Assembly (NCBI GenBank): GCA_021809225.1
Contig: JAKBAL010000100.1
Location: 760 to 7,570 of the forward strand
DNA length: 6,811 nucleotides
Reading direction: 5' to 3'
Source of the DNA: Pseudomonadota bacterium
GTDB lineage: Bacteria; Pseudomonadota; Alphaproteobacteria; UBA9655
Below, one piece after another: positions 1 through 5,836 of this stretch. Position 1 is the stretch's first letter, and each line of letters begins with the position of its first letter. The notes below the pieces were generated by a model, which did not search any database, was not told the DNA's origin, and saw nothing but the letters and a program-made list of their open reading frames with translations. Both the position numbers and the translations under genes were made by a program.

Positions 1-25
1 CAATAACAACATCATAATCAGCCAT
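1..25 (-). CDS. N-terminus of a flavoprotein, possibly dihydrolipoyl dehydrogenase (partial)
   Basis: Only the first eight codons are inside the window, read leftward from an ATG at 25-23: MADYDVVI. A short polar start followed by a D-x-V-V-I beta strand is how FAD-binding Rossmann proteins begin, just before their GxGxxG loop. A strong Shine-Dalgarno AAGGAG (complement of 33-38) lies 7 nt before the ATG, which supports a real start. Dihydrolipoyl dehydrogenase (Lpd, the E3 subunit of 2-oxoacid dehydrogenases) commonly starts this way, and in many alphaproteobacteria lpd lies next to lipA and the coq10-like gene, both found 4.3 kb away here. Other FAD oxidoreductases begin similarly, so the identity is inferred from very little sequence. 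The gene is divergent from the response regulator at 192. Confidence 0.5.
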
Positions 26-157
26 TTTTCCACTCCTTGCTTCTTCATTATTCGCTTGTCTGATACCATATGTAGGCAAGGATCTCTATGGTAAATTAAA
101 TTAAGGGTGAATAGGTTTTCATTTTTCCATATCAAAAATGTTTGCTAAGTAATCTTC

Positions 158-185
158 TTTTCATTTATGAAATATACTTTATAAT
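158..185 (+). promoter_or_regulatory. Candidate promoter of the two-component operon, possibly leaderless
   Basis: A perfect -10 hexamer TATAAT occupies 180-185. A weaker -35 match TTTTCA lies at 158-163 with a 16-bp spacer. Initiation 7 nt past the -10 box would fall on the A of the ATG at 192, and there is no recognisable Shine-Dalgarno before that ATG. Together these suggest a leaderless transcript. An overlapping alternative -10, TATACT at 173-178, would give a leader of only about 7 nt. Confidence 0.5.
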
Positions 186-191
186 ACACGC

Positions 192-887
192 ATGACAATG
201 ACAAAACCGCATATTTTATTAGTTGATGATGATGAACGTTTACGGGACCTTTTGCGTAAGTTTCTTGTAGATAATGGTTTTTTTGTGTCCACTGCGCGAG
301 AAGCTTCTCACGCCCGTGAGCTGATGAACATTTTTATTTTTGATTTAATGATTTTAGACGTCATGATGCCAGAAGAAGACGGCTTCGCCTTAACAGAATT
401 TATTCGAAATGGCTCGATGCGCCTTAAAGATACTCCCATTCTTGTGCTTACAGCCATGGGAGAAGCTGAAGATAGAATCACTGGGCTCAGTCGGGGGGCA
501 GATGATTACCTCTCTAAACCATTTGACCCCCGTGAACTTTTGCTCCGTCTTCAAGCGATCTTACGGCGTAGCCAAGGATTAAAGGGAGGGACAACTCTTT
601 CTCTCGGACACGTTATCTATGACCTCCAAACTAACCGTCTCGAACACCAAGGAAACCCTATTGCTTTGACGACTGTCGAAAGTAATCTTTTAAGGATTTT
701 TGCTCGCCATCGTGGAAAAGCGCTTACGCGAGATGATTTGGCTTTTGAATATGAAGGGGATTTGAATCCTCGCACGATTGATGTACAAATTACACGCTTG
801 AGAAAAAAAATTGAAGATGACCCTAAACTTCCCCGTTATCTTCAAACAGTACGAGGTAAGGGCTATATCCTGATTCCAGACGCATGA
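192..887 (+). CDS. OmpR-family two-component response regulator
   Basis: Cytoplasmic transcription factor, 231 aa, the usual length for the OmpR/PhoB family. The receiver domain spans about residues 6-125. It shows the acidic pocket D12-D14, the phospho-acceptor D56 in LILDVMMP, the switch T87 in LVLTA and the invariant K109 in SKPF. The winged-helix DNA-binding domain spans about 135-229, with a typical recognition helix (RTIDVQITRLRKKIE) and the wing ending TVRGKGYIL. Phosphorylation is presumably by the kinase encoded next, whose ATG overlaps this gene's TGA by 4 nt (ATGA), so the two are translationally coupled. Two starts are possible, ATG 192 and ATG 198; neither has a Shine-Dalgarno, and 192 was chosen because it coincides with the predicted transcription start. 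All catalytic residues are present. The family is clear, but the regulon cannot be read from the sequence. Confidence 0.96.
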   Translation: MTMTKPHILLVDDDERLRDLLRKFLVDNGFFVSTAREASHARELMNIFIFDLMILDVMMPEEDGFALTEFIRNGSMRLKDTPILVLTAMGEAEDRITGLSRGADDYLSKPFDPRELLLRLQAILRRSQGLKGGTTLSLGHVIYDLQTNRLEHQGNPIALTTVESNLLRIFARHRGKALTRDDLAFEYEGDLNPRTIDVQITRLRKKIEDDPKLPRYLQTVRGKGYILIPDA

Positions 888-2203
888 AATATTTTATGAG
901 ACACCCCTTCAAGGCATTAAAGGATTACCTTCCCAAAAGTATGTTTGGAAGATCTCTTCTGATCTTAATGGCACCATTGGTTCTTATTGAAACACTTTCA
1001 GTTTATGTCTTTTTTGACAATCATTGGGACAATGTGACAAAGGCTCTTGCCAATACGATTGCTGGAGAAGTTGCAACAGTTGTTGCCCTTTACGATGAAA
1101 CGCCTGAAAAGCATAATTTTTATAGATTTTTAGCGGGAACCCATTTAAAACTCCGAACCGACTTTATCCCAAAAGAGGCCATTGGTGCCCCTACTCCTAA
1201 AGAATGGCAAGATAGCTTTCTAGATACGGCCCTTAAAAAGCAAATTTTTACTCCTTATGCATTTGATATTACCTCAAAAGAGATCGTTATTAAAACAGAA
1301 GTTAAGGGCGGAATTTTAGAGTTCACCACATCTCGAAAACGTCTTTATAGTAAAAGTTTTTCTCTCTTTATCATGTGGGTTACAGGCACATCAGCATTTT
1401 TTCTTCTTATTGCTTCCCTCTTTATGCACAATCAAGTCAAACCCCTGCGCCGACTCGCAATTGCTGCTGACAGATTTGGAAAAGGGCGTTCTTTTCCAAA
1501 CTTTAAATCGGAAGGCGCAACTGAAATTCGTAAGGTTTCCCAAGCATTTTTAGGTATGAGAGAGCGTCTCCATCGTCAATTAACACAAAGAACGGAAATG
1601 CTTGCCGGTGTTTCTCATGACTTAAGAACACCTTTAACGCGCATGCGCCTGCAACTCGCCATGATGCCTCTTTCCTCTGAAGCCGAAGGTCTTCAAAAAG
1701 ATGTGGAAGAGATGGGAAATCTGTTAGAAGGATATTTAACTTTTGCACGGGGTGATGGCCTTGAGGAAACACAAGAAACGAACATGAATGACCTTCTTTT
1801 AGAGGCTGTTGATGGACGGGCTCACCTTGAAAAGGTGGTTCACTACGCCCCCCGCCCTTTGCCTACACTGCTCATCAAGTCTCAAGCCCTAAAGCGCTGC
1901 CTTACGAATCTAATTAACAATGCGGCACGTTATGGCCATGAAGTTTGGGTCAATGCCTGTATGGATAAAGATCATCTCATGATTTCCATTGAAGACGATG
2001 GACCTGGTATTCCTGAGGAAAAGAGAGAAGAAGTCTTTAAACCTTTTTTTCGCTTGGACCCCTCTCGCAATATGACAACAGGTGGGGTGGGTTTAGGCCT
2101 CACCATTGCCCGTGATATCGCCCAAAGTCACGGAGGCGATATTAGGCTCACTTCTTCAGATGATCATGGAGGTCTTCAAGCTTCTCTTATTTTACCTTAT
2201 TAA
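884..2203 (+). CDS. EnvZ-like membrane sensor histidine kinase
   Basis: Inner-membrane histidine kinase of 439 aa, the partner of the response regulator it overlaps. Order of parts: cytoplasmic N-tail; TM1 about 24-45; periplasmic sensor region about 46-157 with no recognised domain; TM2 about 158-181; HAMP linker about 182-234; dimerisation/phosphotransfer helix with H245 in GVSHDLRTPL; then the ATPase domain with N box (NLINNAARYG, N346), G1 box DDGPG (371-375), F box FKPFF (385-389) and G2 box GGVGLGL (400-406). All motifs are intact, so it should autophosphorylate. The N-terminal LPKSMFGRSLLILMAPLVL followed by FFDNHWD resembles EnvZ/OmpR-type kinases of Alphaproteobacteria. The stimulus is unknown. 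No obvious intrinsic terminator follows; a pyrimidine-rich stretch lies at 2211-2232. Confidence 0.95.
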   Translation: MKYFMRHPFKALKDYLPKSMFGRSLLILMAPLVLIETLSVYVFFDNHWDNVTKALANTIAGEVATVVALYDETPEKHNFYRFLAGTHLKLRTDFIPKEAIGAPTPKEWQDSFLDTALKKQIFTPYAFDITSKEIVIKTEVKGGILEFTTSRKRLYSKSFSLFIMWVTGTSAFFLLIASLFMHNQVKPLRRLAIAADRFGKGRSFPNFKSEGATEIRKVSQAFLGMRERLHRQLTQRTEMLAGVSHDLRTPLTRMRLQLAMMPLSSEAEGLQKDVEEMGNLLEGYLTFARGDGLEETQETNMNDLLLEAVDGRAHLEKVVHYAPRPLPTLLIKSQALKRCLTNLINNAARYGHEVWVNACMDKDHLMISIEDDGPGIPEEKREEVFKPFFRLDPSRNMTTGGVGLGLTIARDIAQSHGGDIRLTSSDDHGGLQASLILPY

Positions 2204-2207
2204 TCTC

Positions 2208-2248
2208 TTGACTTCCTCCTTTCTTTTTTCTTAAGATCCCATTATAGT
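2208..2248 (+). promoter_or_regulatory. Candidate promoter region for the leader ORF and trpX genes
   Basis: A good -35 match TTGACT is at 2208-2213, and a good -10 match TATAGT is at 2243-2248. They are 29 bp apart, too far to be one promoter. TTGACT paired at 17 bp meets a poor -10 (TTAAGA, 2231-2236); TATAGT paired at 17 bp meets a poor -35 (TTTCTT). Either would start transcription at about 2243-2255, leaving a short 5' UTR before the leader ORF. The location between two functional units supports a promoter here, but the exact elements are uncertain. Confidence 0.35.
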
Positions 2249-2273
2249 GTATTGGAAATGAAAGGAGATAGTC

Positions 2274-2414
2274 ATGAATGATGTTAATTATAGTTCTTAT
2301 ATAGCTTCTCCTTATTGGCGTTGGTGGACCTATTCTGATTTACGAATATCCCATCAATTTATGCCAGCGAGAGAAAACAATGACACTTATAAACCGATTT
2401 CAAAATTATCTTAA
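2274..2414 (+). CDS. 46-aa Trp-rich small ORF, putative leader peptide upstream of trpX
   Basis: Small ORF with a strong Shine-Dalgarno (AAAGGAG, 2261-2267) 6 nt before its ATG, a better ribosome site than that of the gene it precedes. The peptide begins MNDVNYSSYIASPYWRWWTY, with Trp codons 15, 17 and 18 and Tyr codons 6, 9, 14 and 20, and ends KPISKLS. It has no signal peptide, domain or resemblance to a protein I know. It stops inside the next gene, overlapping it by 35 nt in another frame. The downstream gene belongs to the TrpX family, so a Trp-codon run directly upstream suggests a regulatory leader peptide at which ribosomes stall when Trp-tRNA is scarce. Rhizobial trpE leaders also carry consecutive Trp codons. 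That the ORF is translated and regulatory is inferred; an uncharacterised small protein is the alternative. Confidence 0.6.
   Translation: MNDVNYSSYIASPYWRWWTYSDLRISHQFMPARENNDTYKPISKLS
2320..2358 (+). promoter_or_regulatory. Hairpin covering the Trp codons of the leader ORF
   Basis: GTTGGTGG (2320-2327) pairs with CCATCAAT (2351-2358) over 8 bp including two G-U pairs. Inside it TATTC (2331-2335) pairs with GAATA (2344-2348) around an 8-nt loop. The 5' arm contains Trp codons 17 and 18. No U-tract follows, so it is not an intrinsic terminator. It lies 21 nt before the trpX ATG and could change with ribosome position on the leader. Stability is moderate and was judged by eye. Confidence 0.4.
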
Positions 2415-3327
2415 AATAACCTTCCTTTTTGTTAGTCTTTTATATTCGCCCGCCCTTTACGCCCATAAGACGATTGGGATTACCCAAATCGTTGATCACC
2501 CTTCACTCAACGCGATTCGGGAAGGCATTTTGGAAAGCCTTGCTGAAGAAGGATATGTGGATGGAAAAGATCTGACCATTTTTTTCGAAAATGCTCAAGG
2601 CAGTCCAACAACAGCGGCACAAATTGCCCAAAAATTTGCAGGTCTTCCCCTTGATGTGGTCGTTCCGATTACAACACCTTCTGCGCAAGCCATTGTTCGG
2701 CAAGTTGATAAAACTCCCATCGTTTTTGCGGCCGTTAGTGATCCTTTAAGCGCGAAAATTATCACATCTCTTGACCATCCAGGAGGGAATGTAACGGGAG
2801 TCGCAGATGCCCCTCCCCTTGAAAAGCAGCTAAATTTTATCCTGTCCTGTGTGCCGCATCTTAAAACCTTGGGCATTGTCTATAATCCAGGAGAGGTAAA
2901 TAACGTTTTCTTTCTTGATCAGCTCAAGATTCTGGCAAAGAAACAACAGATCAAGATTGTCACTGCAGCTGCTCCAAAATCCGTAGATGTTCAAGCTGCT
3001 GTCCATAGTCTTATTAGTCGTGTGGATGCCATCTTTGTGGGTAATGATAATACGGTCGTATCAGGGCTTGAGCCATTGGTAAAAGCATGTTTGGACGCTC
3101 ACAAACCTCTCTTTGTTAGTGATCCTGAATCGGTGGACAGAGGAGCCCTCGCTGCGTATGCCTATGACCAACATCAGATAGGTCGGCAGGTGGGTCAAAT
3201 CGTGGTCAAAATTTTAAAGGGAAAGAACCCAGGCGACATTCCTGTGGAAAAGCCGTTAACACTTAAAATGTTTATTAATCCGAAAACAGCGGAGAAAATA
3301 AAAATCACATGCACCCCAGCGCGTTAA
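2380..3327 (+). CDS. trpX: TrpX-type ABC transporter substrate-binding protein, copy 1
   Basis: Periplasmic solute-binding protein of 315 aa from the ABC_sub_bind family (PF04392/COG2984), the family that includes TrpX, the binding component of proposed tryptophan ABC importers. Residues 1-28 form a signal peptide (positive N-tail, hydrophobic core about 12-22, likely cleavage after ALYA); there is no lipobox Cys. Family landmarks are IVDHPSLNA (37-45), ENAQG (70-74), TTPSAQA (98-104), VSDPLSA (119-125), GGNVTG (135-140), YNPGE (168-172), GNDNTVVS (221-228) and RGALAAY (254-260). Its Shine-Dalgarno is weak (GAGAG, 2369-2373) and the start lies inside the Trp-rich small ORF, so its translation may depend on that ORF. 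The next gene is a diverged paralogue 14 nt downstream. Tryptophan as ligand is inferred from the family and the leader; other amino acids are possible. No permease or ATPase gene is adjacent. Confidence 0.87.
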   Translation: MTLINRFQNYLKITFLFVSLLYSPALYAHKTIGITQIVDHPSLNAIREGILESLAEEGYVDGKDLTIFFENAQGSPTTAAQIAQKFAGLPLDVVVPITTPSAQAIVRQVDKTPIVFAAVSDPLSAKIITSLDHPGGNVTGVADAPPLEKQLNFILSCVPHLKTLGIVYNPGEVNNVFFLDQLKILAKKQQIKIVTAAAPKSVDVQAAVHSLISRVDAIFVGNDNTVVSGLEPLVKACLDAHKPLFVSDPESVDRGALAAYAYDQHQIGRQVGQIVVKILKGKNPGDIPVEKPLTLKMFINPKTAEKIKITCTPAR

Positions 3328-3341
3328 TTTTTGGAGGAAAA

Positions 3342-4283
3342 ATGAACTCTTTCTCAACATGGTTGTTAATTGGTTTCTTGGGATGGAGCAGTAATGCATA
3401 TTCTCTTGAGAAAGTTCATGTGGCCGTTGGACAAATTGTAGAACACCACGCTCTGGATACACTCCGCGAGAGCTTAAAGAAAGGTCTTGAAGAAGGCGGA
3501 TATGTGGAGGGTAAAAACCTAATTTGGACCTATGAAAATGCACAAGGTAATCCAACGACAGCCATTCAAATTGGACACAAACTCATAAGTCTTGATCCAA
3601 ATGTAATTGTGACTCTTTCAACTCCCATGACACAAGCCGTCGTTGCAGCAACCACCACAATCCCCATCGTGTTTGGAGCCGTGACCGATCCAGTAACGGC
3701 AAAACTCACAGGACATAAAAATGTTACGGGTCTTACGGACTTTGTCCCTGCTCAAAAACAAATTGATCTGGTGAGGGCCTTTGTTCCTCAAATTAAAGTC
3801 ATTGGTGTTATTTATAATTCTGGTGAAGCCAATTCTCAAAAACAAGTTCAAGAAATTAAGGCTATTGCAGAGCAACAAGGTATTAAAGTTGTGGAAGTAA
3901 CCGTTTCAAAAAGTAGTGAGGTTTCAGCGGCTACGAAAACACTCGTAGGAAAAGCGGAGGCTATCCTTCTTCCCACAGACAATACGGTTATTTCCAGTTT
4001 AGAAACTATTATTAAGATCGGCGTTCATAATAAAATTCCAATCTTTGGAAGTGATGTAGACATTGTTCGTCGGGGCGCAGTTGCTGCCTATGGTGTTGAT
4101 TGGCGTGAATCGGGTTTTGTTCTTGCTGAAATAGTGAGTAACATTCTTAAAGGGGTTCCCGTCAAAGACATTCCCATCCAAAATCCTCAAAAACTCGTTT
4201 TTCATATCAATCTGGCTGCCGCTCAAAAAATGGGCGTCGTCGTTTCGCAACTCCTTAAAGAGCAGGCAGATATAGTGTTCTAG
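3342..4283 (+). CDS. trpX: TrpX-type ABC transporter substrate-binding protein, copy 2
   Basis: Second ABC_sub_bind (PF04392) protein, 313 aa, same fold and presumed periplasmic role as its upstream neighbour. The ATG at 3342 was chosen because GGAGG (3333-3337) lies 4 nt upstream and it begins a clean signal peptide (MNSFSTWLLIGFLGW, cleavage near residue 20). The in-frame ATG at 3309 would overlap the previous gene and prepend residues that spoil the signal peptide. Landmarks are IVEHHALDT (32-40), YENAQG (64-69), STPMTQA (93-99), VTDPVTA (114-120), NVTG (127-130), YNSGEAN (158-164), PTDNTVIS (211-218) and RRGAVAAYG (243-251). It has no cysteines. It keeps the canonical YNSGEAN and PTDNTV segments better than copy 1 and looks like the more conserved member. 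The pair probably arose by tandem duplication and is co-transcribed. Confidence 0.88.
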   Translation: MNSFSTWLLIGFLGWSSNAYSLEKVHVAVGQIVEHHALDTLRESLKKGLEEGGYVEGKNLIWTYENAQGNPTTAIQIGHKLISLDPNVIVTLSTPMTQAVVAATTTIPIVFGAVTDPVTAKLTGHKNVTGLTDFVPAQKQIDLVRAFVPQIKVIGVIYNSGEANSQKQVQEIKAIAEQQGIKVVEVTVSKSSEVSAATKTLVGKAEAILLPTDNTVISSLETIIKIGVHNKIPIFGSDVDIVRRGAVAAYGVDWRESGFVLAEIVSNILKGVPVKDIPIQNPQKLVFHINLAAAQKMGVVVSQLLKEQADIVF

Positions 4284-4336
4284 AGGTGCGGTTCTTAAAT
4301 AACTTGCCAAAATTATTAGAATGATTAGGAATATTG

Positions 4337-5230
4337 GTGGAACAACAAAAGCTAAAGAAACCTGACTGGATTCGCGTCAAGGCCCCAGTTTCGAAAGAAT
4401 ATCAAGAAACGTGGGACTTGATGCGCCGTCAAAAGCTTAATACGGTCTGTGAAGAAGCCGCATGCCCTAATATTGGGGAATGCTGGGCGAAAAAGCATGC
4501 AACCGTCATGATTTTAGGAAGCGTGTGCACGCGTGCATGTCGCTTTTGTAACATAAAGACGGGCAGACCCGATCTTCTGGATCCTCACGAGCCGGAAAGG
4601 GTAGGGGAGGCTATTGCAGAAATGGGCCTTCATCATGTGGTTGTCACCTCTGTTGATCGTGATGATTTAGACGATGGGGGGGCAAATCATTTTGCTCAAA
4701 CCATACGTGCCATTCGAAAAAGTGCGCCCCAAACAACTATTGAGGTTCTAACTCCTGACTTTTTAAGAAAAGAGGGGGCTATTGAAATTGTCGTTGAAGC
4801 ACGACCAGATGTGTACAACCATAATTTAGAAACTGTGCCACGGCTTTACGCGGAAGTGCGCCCAGGTGCCCGTTATTTTAATTCGTTGCACCTTTTGCAA
4901 ACTGTCAAAGATCTTGATCCCACTCTATTTACAAAATCCGGGATCATGGTGGGCCTTGGTGAAACTAAAACAGAAGTCTATCAAGTGATGGATGATTTAA
5001 GAGCTGCATCCGTTGATTTTATAACCATTGGTCAGTATCTTCAGCCGACTCCCCAGCACCATGTCCTTGATCGATTTGTCACCCCTGATGAATTTGAAGA
5101 CTATGCCCGCATGGCTCGTGGCAAAGGTTTTTTGATGGTTTCAGCATCCCCTCTCACGCGCTCTTCTTACCATGCAGGGGACGACTTTTTGCGTCTGCGG
5201 GCGGCTCGAGAGGCGCAATTGCAGAGGTAA
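4337..5230 (+). CDS. lipA: Lipoyl synthase LipA
   Basis: Radical-SAM enzyme that inserts two sulfurs into octanoyl groups on lipoyl domains of E2 and GcvH proteins, completing lipoate synthesis in the cytoplasm. About 297 aa, normal for the family. Numbering from the TTG at 4334, the auxiliary [4Fe-4S] cluster ligands are C39, C44 and C50 ([12 protein letters not shown]), and the radical-SAM cluster is C65-x3-C69-x2-C72 (CTRACRFC). The C-terminal RSSYHAGD (276-283) supplies the conserved serine that ligates the sacrificial cluster. [13 protein letters not shown] and GLGETKTEV are further signatures. Start: GTG 4337 is preferred because AGGA (4327-4330) is 6 nt upstream; TTG 4334, one codon earlier, is also possible. 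The stop overlaps the next ATG by one base (TAATG). It lies 53 nt after the trpX pair with no terminator visible, so partial co-transcription is possible. Confidence 0.97.
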   Translation: MEQQKLKKPDWIRVKAPVSKEYQETWDLMRRQKLNTVCEEAACPNIGECWAKKHATVMILGSVCTRACRFCNIKTGRPDLLDPHEPERVGEAIAEMGLHHVVVTSVDRDDLDDGGANHFAQTIRAIRKSAPQTTIEVLTPDFLRKEGAIEIVVEARPDVYNHNLETVPRLYAEVRPGARYFNSLHLLQTVKDLDPTLFTKSGIMVGLGETKTEVYQVMDDLRAASVDFITIGQYLQPTPQHHVLDRFVTPDEFEDYARMARGKGFLMVSASPLTRSSYHAGDDFLRLRAAREAQLQR

Positions 5231-5670
5231 TGGGAACACGACTTCACACTCACTTTTTACCTTACAGCCCCGATCAGCTTTTTGATATGGTTGCAGATGT
5301 GGAAAAATACCCCGAATTTTTGCCTTGGTGTGCGGCCGTTCGGATTCTTTCAAGATCTGAAACGGAAATTGTGGCTGATTTAAGTGTGGGTTATAAATTT
5401 TTTCGCGAAACCTTTCGATCCCGTGTTCATTTGGTTCCTAAAACCCGCATTGATGTGGAGTATATCACGGGCCCCTTTCACCATCTCAACAACCATTGGA
5501 CTTTTGAGGCTTCCGGAAAGGGCACCAACATTAATTTTTTTATTGATTTTGAGTTTCGCAATAGATTATTTCAAAGCGCCACAAAAATGGTGTTTGAAAG
5601 CGCTTTTAACCAAATGCTCAGTGCTTTCGAAAAACGTGCCCATGAGTTGTATGGGCATAAGGAATCTTAA
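5230..5670 (+). CDS. Coq10/RatA-family START-domain protein
   Basis: 146-aa protein of the polyketide cyclase/START superfamily (PF03364, SRPBCC fold), annotated variously as ubiquinone-binding Coq10 or RatA toxin. The family signature VADVEKYPEFLPWC occupies residues 21-34, followed by alternating strands (GYKFFRETFRSRV, INFFIDFEFRN) and a long C-terminal helix (about 121-142), together forming a hydrophobic lipid-binding groove. In Alphaproteobacteria this gene usually follows lipA, as here, and a role as ubiquinone chaperone for respiration is the more likely reading; the RatA name comes from an E. coli homologue reported to block ribosome subunit joining. The start overlaps the lipA stop by one base, with GAGG just upstream, so translation is coupled. 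The product lacks a signal peptide and is presumably cytoplasmic or membrane-peripheral. Confidence 0.92.
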   Translation: MGTRLHTHFLPYSPDQLFDMVADVEKYPEFLPWCAAVRILSRSETEIVADLSVGYKFFRETFRSRVHLVPKTRIDVEYITGPFHHLNNHWTFEASGKGTNINFFIDFEFRNRLFQSATKMVFESAFNQMLSAFEKRAHELYGHKES

Positions 5671-5702
5671 TTATACCATTTATCATAAATATGTGATGTT
5701 AT

Positions 5703-5810
5703 ATCCAGTTTCTGGATCGCCACGCCCCTCTGGGGGCTCGCGAAGACGACTGTAGGAAACATCCACCTCTCGTCTTTGCGAGGAGCTTTGCTCCGAAGCA
5801 ATCCAGAAAC
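5703..5810. repeat. Palindromic intergenic repeat with nested hairpins
   Basis: The outer arms GTTTCTGGAT (5708-5717) and ATCCAGAAAC (5801-5810) are perfect inverted repeats. The inner arms TCGCGAAGACGA (5738-5749) and TCGTCTTTGCGA (5770-5781) pair at 11 of 12 positions, with one G-T wobble. Between outer and inner arms each side holds its own hairpin: GCCCC-TCTG-GGGGC on the left (5724-5737) and GGAGC-TTT-GCTCC on the right (5782-5794). The left edge also contains ATCCAG-TTT-CTGGAT (5703-5717). The sequence GGAGCTTTGCTCCGAAGCAATCCAG closely resembles dispersed palindromic repeats known from several proteobacterial genomes. It is more GC-rich than the flanks and sits between convergent genes, 33 nt past the coq10-like stop and 26 nt past the 5837 stop. 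It has no long U-tract, so a terminator role is uncertain. Confidence 0.8.
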
Positions 5811-5836
5811 TTAGGTTCATTCAAATCCCCTGGTAT

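Noticed and set aside
2320..2358. Classical transcription attenuator terminator in the trpX leader
   Set aside because: The hairpin has no following U-run, and no second terminator/antiterminator pair is visible before trpX.
2595..2876. Minus-strand open frames opposite the trpX genes
   Set aside because: Antisense to intact conserved genes, no ribosome site, Cys/Arg-rich compositions typical of shadow frames.
3309..3341. Upstream in-frame ATG for the second trpX gene
   Set aside because: It lies inside copy 1, lacks a Shine-Dalgarno and adds residues before a well-formed signal peptide; ATG 3342 has GGAGG.
4302..4336. Possible separate lipA promoter (TTGCCA at 4302-4307 with TAGGAA 16 bp later)
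   Set aside because: The -10 match is poor and overlaps the lipA ribosome site; read-through from the trpX genes is simpler.
5384..5755. Plus-strand 123-codon open frame running into the palindromic repeat
   Set aside because: It is a +1-frame shadow of the Coq10/RatA gene, with no ribosome site and a low-complexity end encoded by the repeat.
5703..5810. CRISPR array or tRNA-like gene in the structured intergenic region
   Set aside because: The repeats are inverted rather than direct with spacers, and no cloverleaf with a TTCRA-type T arm can be drawn.
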